The translations under genes were made by a program, and so were the position numbers. The notes beneath the pieces were generated by a model, which was not told the DNA's origin, ran no database searches, and saw only the letters and a list, made by a program, of their open reading frames with translations. From Nocardioides cavernae (GTDB lineage Bacteria > Actinomycetota > Actinomycetes > Propionibacteriales > Nocardioidaceae), in NCBI RefSeq assembly GCF_016907475.1, contig NZ_JAFBCA010000001.1:3348001-3412000 (forward strand): a stretch of DNA of 64,000 nt, in the 5' to 3' direction. This document shows, piece after piece, positions 1 to 7,682 of the stretch. The first letter of the stretch is position 1. Each line of letters opens with the position of its first letter.

Positions 1-161
1 TGCAGCTCCGCCCAGGTCCAGCGCCGCCCGCTCGCGCACTCGACCAGCGCTTCGCGGTCGGCGTACGACGCCACGGTGCGCGCCAGGTTGTCCCCGATGG
101 TCTCCTCCAGCAGTGCTGGGGTCGACCCACCCTTCGTCCAGGAGTCCGTGCTGCTCGCCAT
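1..161 (-). CDS. AMP-binding acyl-CoA synthetase, N-terminal fragment (cut by window edge)
   Basis: Reading the minus strand from the ATG at 161 gives about 53 codons open to the window edge. The peptide runs MASSTDSWTKGG, then GDNLARTVASYADREALVE, then SGRRWTWAEL. That spacing of a DNLA segment, a DREAL segment and an (R)W(T)(Y/W)AEL segment is the usual start of fatty-acid and acyl-CoA ligases of the ANL superfamily, which activate carboxylic acids with ATP and CoA. The catalytic core lies outside the window, so substrate class cannot be judged. It is transcribed away from the ABC operon to its right, with 28 bp between this start and the permease stop. Confidence 0.7.
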   Translation of the reverse strand, partial: MASSTDSWTKGGSTPALLEETIGDNLARTVASYADREALVECASGRRWTWAEL

Positions 162-189
162 GCTCCCGAACCTAGCCCGGGAGACCCGT

Positions 190-990
190 TCAGGTCAGCA
201 GCAGCTTGTCGAGCCGGCGTCGTACGACGAGCAGGCCGACCACGCCCATCACGACGAGGTAGACCACCGAGACGGCCGACTCCCACGTGATCACGCCGGT
301 GGTCAGCTCACGGCACAGCACGACCCCGCGGTAGAGCGGGGTGGCCTCGACGACCCACCGGAGCACACCGTCTCCGAACGCCTCGACCGGGAAGAAGGTG
401 GCCGAGAAGAGGAAGAGCGGCATCTGCGCGAGGGTGATCTTGTCGAAGTCCTGCCAGCTCGTCATCCACGTCGTGACCGCCATGCACACAGCGGAGAACG
501 CGAACGCGATGAGGATCGCCGCCGGCAGGGCGAGCACCGCCCACCACGACTGGGTCAGACCCATCAGCGCCATGACGACGAGGAAGGCGGCGGAGTAGAC
601 AGACCCCCGCATCAGGCCCCAGGTGATCTCGCCGCGCGCGATGTCACCGGTGGACAGCGGGGTCGCGAGCATCTGGTCGTAGAGCTTCTCGTACTTCATC
701 TTGAAGAAGACGTTGTAGGTCGAGTCGAGCAGCGCGCCGTTGAAGGCGGACGTCGCGAGCATGGCCGGCGCGACGAACTCGGCGTACGGGATCGCCTCGC
801 CGTGGAACTCGAAGGTATCGATCAGCTGGCCGACGCCGATGCCGATCGAGAACAGGTAGAAGACCGGCTCCAGGAACCCGGTGATGAAGAGCTTCCACGC
901 GCCCTTGTAGACGACGTAGTTGCGCAGCACCAGCACCCTGGTGGCGGCGGCCGGGGTCAGCGGGGCCGGGATCCCCTCGAGGAGCGCCAT
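190..990 (-). CDS. ABC-2 type exporter permease
   Basis: A 266-residue membrane protein of the ABC2_membrane family. It begins MALLEGIPAPLTP, has a cytoplasmic lead-in with WKLFITGFLEPVFYLFSIGIG as the first membrane span, and about five further hydrophobic segments. The conserved patch around AMLATSAFNGALLDSTYNVF and the helix PLFLFSATFFPVEAFGD are typical of the DrrB-type permeases that export drugs or lipids. I chose the ATG at 990 because the upstream permease stops at 992-994, one base away. The longer reading from 1107 starts inside that gene and has no membrane-protein character. It is the last gene of a three-gene operon with the ATPase at 1858-2784. Confidence 0.88.
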   Translation of the reverse strand: MALLEGIPAPLTPAAATRVLVLRNYVVYKGAWKLFITGFLEPVFYLFSIGIGVGQLIDTFEFHGEAIPYAEFVAPAMLATSAFNGALLDSTYNVFFKMKYEKLYDQMLATPLSTGDIARGEITWGLMRGSVYSAAFLVVMALMGLTQSWWAVLALPAAILIAFAFSAVCMAVTTWMTSWQDFDKITLAQMPLFLFSATFFPVEAFGDGVLRWVVEATPLYRGVVLCRELTTGVITWESAVSVVYLVVMGVVGLLVVRRRLDKLLLT

Positions 991-991
991 G

Positions 992-1858
992 TCAGACCTC
1001 CAGCCGGCGGTCGAGGTTGCGCACCGCGAGGAACCAGCCGACGACGGTGAGGGTGACGAGAACGACGACGTGCACCACGACCAGCGCCCAGTCGATGTGG
1101 TCGACACAGAACATCCGGGAGAGCGAGACGCCGTGCCACAGCGGGGTCAGCCGGGCGATCCACTCCAGCACCGGGCCGAGGTTGCTGATCGGGAAGAAGG
1201 CACCGGAGAAGAGCGTCAGCGGGATCACGACGAGCCGGAACAGCAGGCCGAACCCCTCCTCCGACTTCAGCCACGCGCTGTAGGCGAAGACCAGCGTGGT
1301 GAACGCGAAGCCGACGAGCACCTGCGACAGCCACGCCAGGATCGGCCCCCACCATGTCGCGAAGACCCCGAACGGCGCGATCACCAGCATGAACACCGCA
1401 CACGCCGAGGCCACCCGGAACATCACGAACGCGACGTAGGCGTTGACCAGGTCGCGCACCGCAAGGGGCGTGGCCAGCTGCGCGAAGAACGTCTTGTGCC
1501 ACTTGATGGACCCCATGACGGGGTACGTCGACTCGCTGACCGCGAGCGTCATGGCGTGCGAGGCGACGAGGCCGGGGACCACGAAGGCGAGGTAGGAGGT
1601 CGCACCCTCGAGCTTGTCGGGGTCGGCCTCGATGAACCCGCCGAGCAGGACGCCCATCGCCACGACGTAGAGCAGCGGCGTGAGGAAGCTGCTCACCACT
1701 CCCCCGCGCCACGTGCGCTTGAGGACCGTGAGCCAGTAGTCGTACTGCCGGGCCATGCCCTCCCACGCCGACAGGGAGCCGGTGGGTCGGGCCGGGCGGG
1801 AGGTGGTCGTCGCGGGGGTCGTGTCGGAGGCCACGTCGGATCCCATGTCGGAGCCCAT
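992..1858 (-). CDS. ABC-2 type exporter permease
   Basis: A 288-residue paralogue of the neighbouring permease, about six membrane spans. After a Thr/Ser-rich N-terminus it has GSLSAWEGMARQYDYWLTVL, then FLTPLLYVVAMGVLLGGFIE as span 1 and PLTLFSGAFFPISNLGPVLE as span 5. Two different permeases with one ATPase suggest a heterodimeric channel. The ATG at 1858 overlaps the stop codon of the ATPase (TGATG), a typical sign of translational coupling. The transported substrate cannot be read from the sequence; drug, lipid or polysaccharide export are all possible. Confidence 0.88.
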   Translation of the reverse strand: MGSDMGSDVASDTTPATTTSRPARPTGSLSAWEGMARQYDYWLTVLKRTWRGGVVSSFLTPLLYVVAMGVLLGGFIEADPDKLEGATSYLAFVVPGLVASHAMTLAVSESTYPVMGSIKWHKTFFAQLATPLAVRDLVNAYVAFVMFRVASACAVFMLVIAPFGVFATWWGPILAWLSQVLVGFAFTTLVFAYSAWLKSEEGFGLLFRLVVIPLTLFSGAFFPISNLGPVLEWIARLTPLWHGVSLSRMFCVDHIDWALVVVHVVVLVTLTVVGWFLAVRNLDRRLEV

Positions 1859-2784
1859 CAGTCCGCCAGGCTCCGGCCGGTGAGGCGCAGGAAGACGTCC
1901 TCGAGGGTGGAGCGGCGCACGAGGGTGGCGATCGGGTGCAGCCCGCGGTCGAGGACGGCCGTGACGACGTCCTCGCCGTGGTCGCTGTAGACGAGCAGCC
2001 GGTCGGGCAGCACCTCGACCCGCTCCCCCAGGTCCTCGATCTTCTCCGCGAGCGCCTCGTGCTCGCCGACGCCGAAGCGGAGCTCGGCGACCTCGCGGGT
2101 GGAGTGCGCGTCGATGAGTTCGCGTGGTGACCCCTCGGCGGCAATCAGGCCCTTGTCCATGACGATCAGCCGCGAGCACAGCTGCTCGGCCTCATCCATG
2201 AAATGGGTGCTCAGGACCAGGGTCACGCCCGCTTGCCGGAGGCGGAACAGCTGGTCCCAGAGCGCGTGGCGGGCCTGCGGGTCGAGGCCGGTGGTCGGCT
2301 CGTCGAGCAGCAGCAGGTCGGGGTTGTTGATCAGGCTGCGGGCGATCGTCAGCCGACGCTTCATGCCGCCTGACAGGTCCTCGACCTTGGCCTTCGCCTT
2401 GTCGGTGATCTGCGCGAACTCGAGCAGCTCCTGCGCGCGCTCGCGGCAGGTGGCACGGTCGATGCCGAAGTAGCGGCCGTAGATGTAGAGGTTGTCGAAC
2501 ACGTTGAGCTCGTTGTCGAGCGTGTCCTCCTGCGGGCACACCCCGAGCCGGCTGCGGATCGCGGGGCCGTCGGTGGCGGGGTCCATGCCGAGGATGCGCA
2601 GCTCGCCGGAGCTCACGGGGCTCACCGACGCGATCATCCGCATCGTGCTCGACTTGCCCGCGCCGTTGGGGCCGAGGAAGCCGAACGCCTCGCCCCGTCG
2701 CACCTCCACGTCGATGCCCTTGACAGCCTCGAAGTCGCCGAACGACTTGCGCAGTCCCCGTGCCGAGATCATGGCTTCTGTCAC
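1858..2784 (-). CDS. ABC exporter ATP-binding protein (DrrA-like)
   Basis: An ATPase of about 308 residues that powers the two permeases downstream. It has Walker A (GPNGAGKSS), the Q-loop region (LGVCPQEDTLD), the signature (LSGGMKRRL), Walker B (LLLLDEPTTGLDP) and the switch His (STHFMDEAE). A C-terminal extension of about 90 residues matches the DrrA/CcmA type. Start choice is uncertain: GTG at 2784 is preferred because a TAGGGT hexamer lies 8 nt upstream and an AGGG within it could act as a weak ribosome site. ATG at 2772 (MISARGL) would also work. The gene leads the operon. Confidence 0.9.
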   Translation of the reverse strand: MTEAMISARGLRKSFGDFEAVKGIDVEVRRGEAFGFLGPNGAGKSSTMRMIASVSPVSSGELRILGMDPATDGPAIRSRLGVCPQEDTLDNELNVFDNLYIYGRYFGIDRATCRERAQELLEFAQITDKAKAKVEDLSGGMKRRLTIARSLINNPDLLLLDEPTTGLDPQARHALWDQLFRLRQAGVTLVLSTHFMDEAEQLCSRLIVMDKGLIAAEGSPRELIDAHSTREVAELRFGVGEHEALAEKIEDLGERVEVLPDRLLVYSDHGEDVVTAVLDRGLHPIATLVRRSTLEDVFLRLTGRSLAD

Positions 2785-2792
2785 AGGCGACG

Positions 2793-2798
2793 ACCCTA
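2793..2798 (-). promoter_or_regulatory. Candidate -10 box of the ABC exporter operon
   Basis: On the minus strand TAGGGT lies 8 nt before the chosen GTG start. The position fits a nearly leaderless transcript, as at several other genes in the window. No clear -35 was found. Confidence 0.35.
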
Positions 2799-2853
2799 GA
2801 TCATCTGCTCGGGCTTCGAGGGCCACAGGTGGGATCCGTGGGAAGACCTGCTG

Positions 2854-4008
2854 CTACCTGGCCGGGGTCAGGCGCAGCAACCGTCCGGCGCCCTCGTCCT
2901 CGAGCACCCAGATCGCGCCGTCGGGGCCTTCCTCGACAGCACGCACGCGTGCGCCCATGTCGAAGACCTCCGTCTCGCCCGCGGTCCGGCCGTCGAGGTC
3001 CACGCGTACCAGCGCCTCGCCCGACAGCGCGCCGAGGAACGCGTCGCCCGTCCAGCCCTCGAACAACTCGCCGCCGTAGACCATCAGGCTTCCCGGCGAG
3101 ATGCTGGGGTTCCACGACCGCACGGGGGCGGCGTACCCGTCACCCTCGGCGTGGTCGGGGATCTCCCCGCCGCCGTAGTCGCTGCCGTCGGACACCTCGG
3201 GCCAGCCGTAGTTCGAGCCGGCTTCGATCAGGTTGAGCTCGTCGCCGCCCTCGGGCCCCATCTCCGAGGACCACAGGGTGCCGTCGGGAGCGTGCTCGAG
3301 TCCAAGCGGGTTGCGGTGGCCCCAGCTCCAGATCTCGGCGCCCACCCCTCCTTGGTCGGCGAGCGGGTTGCCCGGCGCGGGCTCGCCGTCGGGTGTGAGG
3401 CGCACGATCGTGCCCAGCGTGTCGGTGTTGTCCTGGGCCGGATCGCCGAGCTGACGGTCGCCCGAGGAGACGAAGAGGTGCTCGCCGTCGGGCGAGAAGG
3501 CGAGGCGGTGGCTGAAGTGCCCGTCGCCGTCGACCTTCGGCGTCTGGCGCCACACCACCTCGAGGCCGTCGAGGCGCGGCCCGTCCCCGTCGGTCTCGAG
3601 CACCGCGCGACCCACGACGGCACCCGTACCGCCGTCGCCCGCCTCGACCCAGCTGAGGTACACCAGCCCGTCCTCCTCGTACGACGGCGCGGGCAGGACG
3701 TCGCCCAGCCCGCCCTGGCCGGCGTCGACCACCTCGGGCACGCCCGCGACCGCGACCCTGTCACCGGTCTCGGCGTCGCGCAGGTGGAGCGTGCCGCTGC
3801 GCTCGGTGATGAGCAGGTCGCCGGTGTCGGGCAGGAACGCCATCGCCCAGGGCTCGTCGAGCCGGTCGAGCTCCTCGACGGCGAAGGGCCAGCCGTCGTC
3901 CCCCTCCCCCGATGCCGGGCCGAGCGAGCCGGAGGCCGCGGTGTCCCCGGAACAGGCCGTGGCCAGCACGGTCAGCAGTCCGGCCAGCGCCGGTGCGAGG
4001 GGCTTCAT
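2854..4008 (-). CDS. PQQ-dependent aldose/sorbosone dehydrogenase family lipoprotein
   Basis: A 384-residue exported beta-propeller protein of the GSDH family (soluble glucose dehydrogenase, Hhip-like). The N-terminus has a lipoprotein signal with lipobox LATAC (Cys 19), so it should be anchored outside the membrane. Family landmarks are LDEPWAMAFLPDTGDLLITER, VDAGQGGLGDVL, HFSHRLAFSPDGEHLFVSSG, WSWGHRNPLGLE, SEMGPEGGDELN and SNYGWPEV. In the family the propeller binds PQQ and oxidises sugars, but many actinobacterial members have no proven substrate. It sits alone between the ABC operon and the divergent YCII gene. Confidence 0.88.
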   Translation of the reverse strand: MKPLAPALAGLLTVLATACSGDTAASGSLGPASGEGDDGWPFAVEELDRLDEPWAMAFLPDTGDLLITERSGTLHLRDAETGDRVAVAGVPEVVDAGQGGLGDVLPAPSYEEDGLVYLSWVEAGDGGTGAVVGRAVLETDGDGPRLDGLEVVWRQTPKVDGDGHFSHRLAFSPDGEHLFVSSGDRQLGDPAQDNTDTLGTIVRLTPDGEPAPGNPLADQGGVGAEIWSWGHRNPLGLEHAPDGTLWSSEMGPEGGDELNLIEAGSNYGWPEVSDGSDYGGGEIPDHAEGDGYAAPVRSWNPSISPGSLMVYGGELFEGWTGDAFLGALSGEALVRVDLDGRTAGETEVFDMGARVRAVEEGPDGAIWVLEDEGAGRLLRLTPAR

Positions 4009-4166
4009 GGGTCCATGGTGCGCGGGGGTGGCAAGCGCGGCACCCGTCGGAGAAGGATGTCGGGAAAGACGTCGAAGAAATCGGCGGCGCCGATGTCGAG
4101 CCGCGCCGCACCCGTTCGACGTACGTGCGAGAACACATCCACCGCACCACAGGAGGAACGATCACA

Positions 4167-4541
4167 ATGCCGCGTTTCATGGGATTCGTCAGGATGGAAG
4201 AGGGCATCGGGGTGCCGCCGCAGTCGCTGTTCGACGCGATGGACGTCTTCATCGGGGAGCGCGCCGCCAACGGCTCGTTCCTCGACGGCGGCGGGCTCTT
4301 CGGCACCGAGGACGCCGTCAACTTCGTGGTCCGCCGGGGTGAGATCACCCGTGTCGACGGGCCCTACGCCGAGGGCAAGGAGGTCGTCGGCGGCTGGTCG
4401 TTGATGGAGTACGCCAGCCTCGAGGAGGCCGTGGCCGACCAGCAGCTCTTCGCCGAGCTGCACGCGAAGCACTGGCCGGAGGTCACCGTGGTCTCCACGC
4501 TGCGCCAGGTGTCCGAGGGCCCGGACGCGCCCGGCGACTGA
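4167..4541 (+). CDS. YCII/DGPF-domain protein, partner of the ECF sigma factor
   Basis: A 124-residue protein with the YCII-related fold. It has the DGP(F/Y)AE signature as VDGPYAEGKEVVGGWSLME, followed by the helix LEEAVADQQLFAEL. The ATG at 4167 follows AGGAGGA at 4151-4157 with good spacing. The sigma factor starts 23 nt downstream. Genes for DGPF proteins next to ECF42 sigma factors are a known pairing. The biochemical role of the protein is not established; a signalling or small-molecule role is inferred only from this linkage. A paralogue without a sigma factor lies at 29514. Confidence 0.88.
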   Translation: MPRFMGFVRMEEGIGVPPQSLFDAMDVFIGERAANGSFLDGGGLFGTEDAVNFVVRRGEITRVDGPYAEGKEVVGGWSLMEYASLEEAVADQQLFAELHAKHWPEVTVVSTLRQVSEGPDAPGD

Positions 4542-4552
4542 CGCCGGCTCAC

Positions 4553-4558
4553 TACGCT
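4553..4558 (+). promoter_or_regulatory. Candidate -10 box for a leaderless sigma-factor transcript
   Basis: TACGCT lies exactly 6 nt before the GTG start of the sigma-factor gene, and there is no Shine-Dalgarno. The gene could be read from this promoter as well as from the upstream YCII promoter. Confidence 0.4.
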
Positions 4559-4564
4559 GGCCGC

Positions 4565-5851
4565 GTGCCGGCAGGGACGTACGACGACCCCACGGGGGCC
4601 CAAGAGATCGTCATCGCCACGTGGCGGGCCGAGTCGGCCCGCCTCGTCGGCGCCCTCGCCCGGATGACGCGCGACGTCGACCTGGCAGAGGACCTTGCGC
4701 AGGACGCGCTCGTCGCCGCGCTGGAGCAGTGGCCCGTGTCGGGGATCCCGGACAACCCGTCGGCCTGGCTGATGACGACGGCCAAGCGCCGCGGTGTCGA
4801 CCACTTCCGGCGCGCCGACACGCTGCGTCGCAAGGTGGCCGAGCTGGAGCACGCCGGGGGCGGGGAGGAGGCACGGGTGACCGACCTCGACGACCAGGTC
4901 GACCACATCGAGGACGACGTCCTGCGGCTGGTCTTCCTCTCCTGCCATCCCTCCCTGACCCCCGAGTCCCGCGCCGCGCTCACGCTGCGGCTGGTCGGGG
5001 GCCTCACCACCGCGGAGATCGCCCGCGGCTTCCTCACCAGCGAGACGACGATGGGCCAGCGCATCTCGCGGGCGAAGAAGACGCTGACGTCCGCCCGGGC
5101 GGAGCTCGAGCTGCCGACGGGCGCGGAGCGGACGGCGCGCCTCGACGACGTGATGGCCGTGGTGTACCTGATCTTCAACGAGGGCTACGCCGCCACCGCG
5201 GGCGACGACTGGATGCGCCCCGACCTCGCGGCCGAGGCGACACGGCTGGCCCGCATGCTGGCCGACCTGGCGCCCGACGAGCCCGAGGTGCTCGGCCTGC
5301 AGGCGCTGCTCGAGCTGCAGGGATCGCGGACCGCGGCTCGTCTCTCCGCGGACGGCACCCCGGTGCTGCTCGAGGCGCAGGACCGCTCCCGGTGGGACGA
5401 GCTGATGATCCGGCGCGGCCTCGCGGCGCTGCGGGCCGCCTCCCGCCTCGCCGCCGACGGTGCGCCGGTCGGTCGCTACTTCCTCCAGGCCTCCATCGCC
5501 GCCGAGCACGCCACTGCGTCGCTCGCCAAGGACACGGACTGGGCGCGCATCGCCGCGCTGTACGACGTCCTCGCGCGGGCCGCGCCCAGCCCGGTCGTCG
5601 AGGTCAACCGGGCCGTGGCCCACGGCCGGGCGCACGGGGCCCCAGCGGGGCTCGCCGTGCTCGACGCCGTCGATCCCGCGGCTCTCGGGGACTCGCCACT
5701 GGTGCCCAGCGTGCGGGGCGACCTGCTCGAGCGGGCCGGACGCCACTCCGAGGCCGCGGACGCGTTCGCCGATGCGGCCTCGCGGACCCGCAACGAGGGC
5801 GAGCGCACCGTCCTGCTGCGGCGGGCGGAGGAGAACCGGACAGCGCGGTGA
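4565..5851 (+). CDS. ECF sigma factor with C-terminal TPR-like extension (ECF42 type)
   Basis: A 428-residue sigma factor, about twice the length of a plain ECF sigma. Region 2 spans DLAEDLAQDALVAALEQW with the PSAWLMTTAKRR segment. Region 4 is ALTLRLVGGLTTAEIARGFL followed by MGQRISRAKKTL. From about residue 195 a helical extension follows (VYLIFNEGYAAT, DLAAEATRLARMLADLAPDE, VNRAVAHGRAHGAPAGL), the SigJ-type extension of ECF42 proteins. In that family the extension, not an anti-sigma factor, is thought to set activity, and none is encoded nearby. Start is GTG at 4565. Confidence 0.9.
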   Translation: MPAGTYDDPTGAQEIVIATWRAESARLVGALARMTRDVDLAEDLAQDALVAALEQWPVSGIPDNPSAWLMTTAKRRGVDHFRRADTLRRKVAELEHAGGGEEARVTDLDDQVDHIEDDVLRLVFLSCHPSLTPESRAALTLRLVGGLTTAEIARGFLTSETTMGQRISRAKKTLTSARAELELPTGAERTARLDDVMAVVYLIFNEGYAATAGDDWMRPDLAAEATRLARMLADLAPDEPEVLGLQALLELQGSRTAARLSADGTPVLLEAQDRSRWDELMIRRGLAALRAASRLAADGAPVGRYFLQASIAAEHATASLAKDTDWARIAALYDVLARAAPSPVVEVNRAVAHGRAHGAPAGLAVLDAVDPAALGDSPLVPSVRGDLLERAGRHSEAADAFADAASRTRNEGERTVLLRRAEENRTAR

Positions 5852-5911
5852 TCCTGATGCACCGGGTGCGCCACGATCACCGCACTAGCTCACCGGGTCG
5901 CCCGGTCAGTC

Positions 5912-5980
5912 CGGACCCACCGCGACTGGCGCGTCCGCCCATGTCGATGAGCGGACGCTGACGCGGTTCGGATCTACGGT
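5912..5980. repeat. Dispersed GGATCTGCCGCG repeat, copy A (full length)
   Basis: Core CGGACCCACCGCGAC at 5912-5926, then an 8-bp perfect hairpin GCGTCCGC (5931-5938) / GCGGACGC (5951-5958), then the tail GGATCTACGG (5970-5979). Copy G near 9825 has the same three parts in the same order. The tail supplies the likely -10 box (TACGGT, 5975-5980) of the next gene. Confidence 0.6.
5975..5980 (+). promoter_or_regulatory. Candidate -10 box inside repeat copy A
   Basis: TACGGT ends 6 nt before the GTG start at 5987. There is no ribosome site, so a leaderless mRNA is likely. The hexamer is formed by the last bases of the repeat plus one flanking base. Confidence 0.4.
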
Positions 5981-5986
5981 TGCCTG

Positions 5987-6301
5987 GTGACTGATCCGCG
6001 ATGGGCGCTGCTGCAGGACATGAAGCCTGCGCTGTTGAGGAGGTTCGGGGAGTGGGGGGTGTTGCGGGTTGAGTACGTGTCCGCCTTCCCGCTCCAGGAC
6101 GATGCCTGGGTGTGGCTCGGAACGGCTACTGACGCCGAGCGTGACGCCTTGACGGGCACGAAACCTCGCCTGCTCTCGGAGGCGCGTCGGATCGCGGAGC
6201 ACCACGGCTTCCCAGCGCAGAACGTCAGCGGAGTGAGCGTGCAGTCAGAAGAGACAGTCGCCCGAGACTTCGAGGGAAGTTGGTTCTACGCCCTTCGTTG
6301 A
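5987..6301 (+). CDS. Hypothetical protein, 104 residues
   Basis: A soluble, acidic small protein starting at GTG 5987 (MTDPRWALLQDMKPALLRRF). No signal peptide, membrane span or known motif was recognised. Tryptophans are spread evenly (GEWGV, DDAWVWLG, GSWFYALR) and the pattern alternates helix and strand, which suggests a folded domain and not a chance frame. It is followed within a few bases by a copy of the dispersed repeat. The neighbouring 106-residue gene has the same promoter geometry and trailing repeat, so the two may have arrived together. Confidence 0.65.
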   Translation: MTDPRWALLQDMKPALLRRFGEWGVLRVEYVSAFPLQDDAWVWLGTATDAERDALTGTKPRLLSEARRIAEHHGFPAQNVSGVSVQSEETVARDFEGSWFYALR

Positions 6302-6330
6302 CATCCGGACCTGCCGCGAACCGAGCATGG
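6302..6330. repeat. Dispersed repeat, copy B
   Basis: CGGACCTGCCGCGAA at 6306-6320 begins 4 nt after the TGA of the 104-residue gene. Only the core is clear here; the hairpin part is degraded. Confidence 0.5.
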
Positions 6331-6403
6331 TCCCGTAGCCGCCCATCTCGTCGACGGTCTCCGGAGCGTCCATTTCTCAACGAGGCGTCCCCCGTCGGTG
6401 CCC

Positions 6404-6409
6404 TAGCCT
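6404..6409 (+). promoter_or_regulatory. Candidate -10 box, leaderless
   Basis: TAGCCT ends exactly 6 nt before the ATG at 6416. No Shine-Dalgarno is present. Confidence 0.4.
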
Positions 6410-6415
6410 CATCTC

Positions 6416-6736
6416 ATGTCCTACCCCGATGAGTGGACTCTGGAGGAGCGACACCGGTACCAAGAGTTCACCGCGCGCATCGCTGGCAGGGTGGAGGAAC
6501 GGCTCGCGGAGTATCGGCGGAGGGAGGTCTACGTGTACGACCTGTTCATCCACCCAGACGACAAGTCGCACGATGCGCCTGAGTTGTGGCTGGCATGTGA
6601 CCACTACACGGGCGAGGAGATCCAGACGCTGGCGGCGGAGGACCTTCCGGCCTTCTTCGCTGCGCATCCGGACTGGATCGAGTACCACGGACTTCTCGAC
6701 GAGGCGCAGGACGAGGTGTCAGACGAAGACGGGTGA
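6416..6736 (+). CDS. Hypothetical protein, 106 residues
   Basis: A charged soluble protein (MSYPDEWTLEERHRYQEF, VEERLAEYRRREVYVYDLF, FFAAHPDWIEYHGLL). The N-terminal third looks helical and the acidic tail ends QDEVSDEDG. No domain was recognised. The ATG at 6416 is supported by a leaderless promoter and by an open frame with normal actinobacterial third-position GC. Like the preceding gene, its TGA is followed 4 nt later by the CGGATCTGCCGCGAT repeat. Confidence 0.65.
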   Translation: MSYPDEWTLEERHRYQEFTARIAGRVEERLAEYRRREVYVYDLFIHPDDKSHDAPELWLACDHYTGEEIQTLAAEDLPAFFAAHPDWIEYHGLLDEAQDEVSDEDG

Positions 6737-6780
6737 CGTCCGGATCTGCCGCGATCAGCGCTCCGCGCAATCGGCGCTCT
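6737..6780. repeat. Dispersed repeat, copy C
   Basis: CGGATCTGCCGCGAT at 6741-6755 is an exact consensus core. It starts 4 nt after a TGA, in the gap between this gene and the convergent lipoprotein gene. Confidence 0.55.
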
Positions 6781-7080
6781 CTACTCTTCCTCTTCGACCG
6801 AAACCTCGCCAGGCCCGGTGATCGTCCAGACCTCGCCATCGCACCAGCCCACGTCGATCTGGGCATACTCCTCGCCGGCGGCGTCGAGAATGTCGAGCGC
6901 ATCATGACTGCAACCTTGGAATCCGTAGTTCCATCGGCCCCCGTGGGGTCGCAGTTCATCCCCGTCGATCGTCAGGGGTTCACTGGTCTGGTTGACGACG
7001 ATGACGCTTCGTCCCAGTCCGACATCGCACCCAGCGAGCAGCAACGCGCACCAGAGTGCGGCAGACACACCGAGCCGCAT
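6781..7080 (-). CDS. Small putative lipoprotein, 99 residues
   Basis: Starts MRLGVSAALWCALLLAGCDV: a short lipoprotein signal with lipobox LLAGC (Cys 18). The mature part is about 80 residues with VIVVNQTSEPLTIDG, two further cysteines that could pair (GCSHD and GWCDG), and an acidic end. The ATG at 7080 follows GGGAGG on the minus strand, which rules out the longer reading from 7248. The beta-rich NQTSEPLTIDG segment resembles small exported beta-sandwich proteins, but no family was assigned. It lies between two copies of the dispersed repeat. Confidence 0.7.
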   Translation of the reverse strand: MRLGVSAALWCALLLAGCDVGLGRSVIVVNQTSEPLTIDGDELRPHGGRWNYGFQGCSHDALDILDAAGEEYAQIDVGWCDGEVWTITGPGEVSVEEEE

Positions 7081-7173
7081 GGCGACCTCCCCCAAAAGTT
7101 CTGACCCTGGGACAGCATCGCGCCTCGGACTGAAGGCGCGCACAGGTTCGGCGGGAACCGGCTGTTGATGTCT

Positions 7174-7217
7174 CGATCTGCCGCGTCCCGAGTGTCCGCA
7201 CATGCCGATGAGCGATC
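7174..7217. repeat. Dispersed repeat, copy D
   Basis: CGATCTGCCGCGT at 7174-7186, then GTGTCCGCACATGCCGATGA, which aligns with the hairpin part of copies A and G. It lies between the lipoprotein and Imm1-like genes. Confidence 0.5.
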
Positions 7218-7229
7218 GTGGCGATGCCG

Positions 7230-7625
7230 CTAGCGATCCACCTGCCACGAGGCATCACTCGGGGGCACGCCCTCGGCAACAAGGTGGGCCAGGATCCGCA
7301 GCGCCTCTTCCATCGGCACGGTGTCTTGGTCGGGGTAGTCATCAACTTGACCGTTCTCGAGGACGAAACCCCCACTCGACCCCGCTCCCGCTGGGTCGAT
7401 CGCATGTTCCCCAGGGTCGCCGTCGCTGTGCTCCAGGAGCACGACCATCGCTCGAGAGCCATTACTCACCAGGGAGATCGTGCGGCCACGTGAGCTCTCC
7501 AGCCACGTGGTCATCGTGCCCTGCGAGACTCGCCGCTCGATCGTCGCGACAATGACGTCCGCTTCGACCGGGCCCGGTTGATCTGACAGATGCCACTGCT
7601 CCTGCATCTGGCGGAGGCTACTCAC
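7230..7625 (-). CDS. Imm1-family immunity-like protein (orphan)
   Basis: A protein of about 131 residues whose C-terminal 90 residues follow the Imm1 pattern: ISLVSNGSRAMVVLLEH, then GDPGEHA, then GGFVLENGQVDDYPDQDTVP, then EEALRILAHLVAEGVPPSDA ending SWQVDR. Imm1 proteins neutralise polymorphic toxins or occur as actinobacterial paralogues near deaminase-type systems. No toxin, secretion gene or WXG100 protein is adjacent, so it is an orphan or has another role. The GTG at 7625 was chosen; an ATG at 7652 is also in frame but falls inside a repeat copy and has no ribosome site. Confidence 0.65.
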   Translation of the reverse strand: MSSLRQMQEQWHLSDQPGPVEADVIVATIERRVSQGTMTTWLESSRGRTISLVSNGSRAMVVLLEHSDGDPGEHAIDPAGAGSSGGFVLENGQVDDYPDQDTVPMEEALRILAHLVAEGVPPSDASWQVDR

Positions 7626-7636
7626 GAGTGAGCGTT

Positions 7637-7674
7637 CCGGCGATCCGTGCATCCGCTCACGCCGATGCGCGGAC
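7637..7674. repeat. Dispersed repeat, degenerate copy E
   Basis: The run CCGGCGATCCG followed by GCATCCGCTCACGCCGATGC aligns with the hairpin section of copies A, D and G. It separates the Imm1-like gene from the MDMPI gene. Confidence 0.35.
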
Positions 7675-7682
7675 GGCGAGGG

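Noticed and set aside
957..2144. Alternative long minus frame over the ABC permease
   Set aside because: The other frame (992-1858) gives hydrophobic spans and coupling to the ATPase; this one is Arg/Pro/His-rich.
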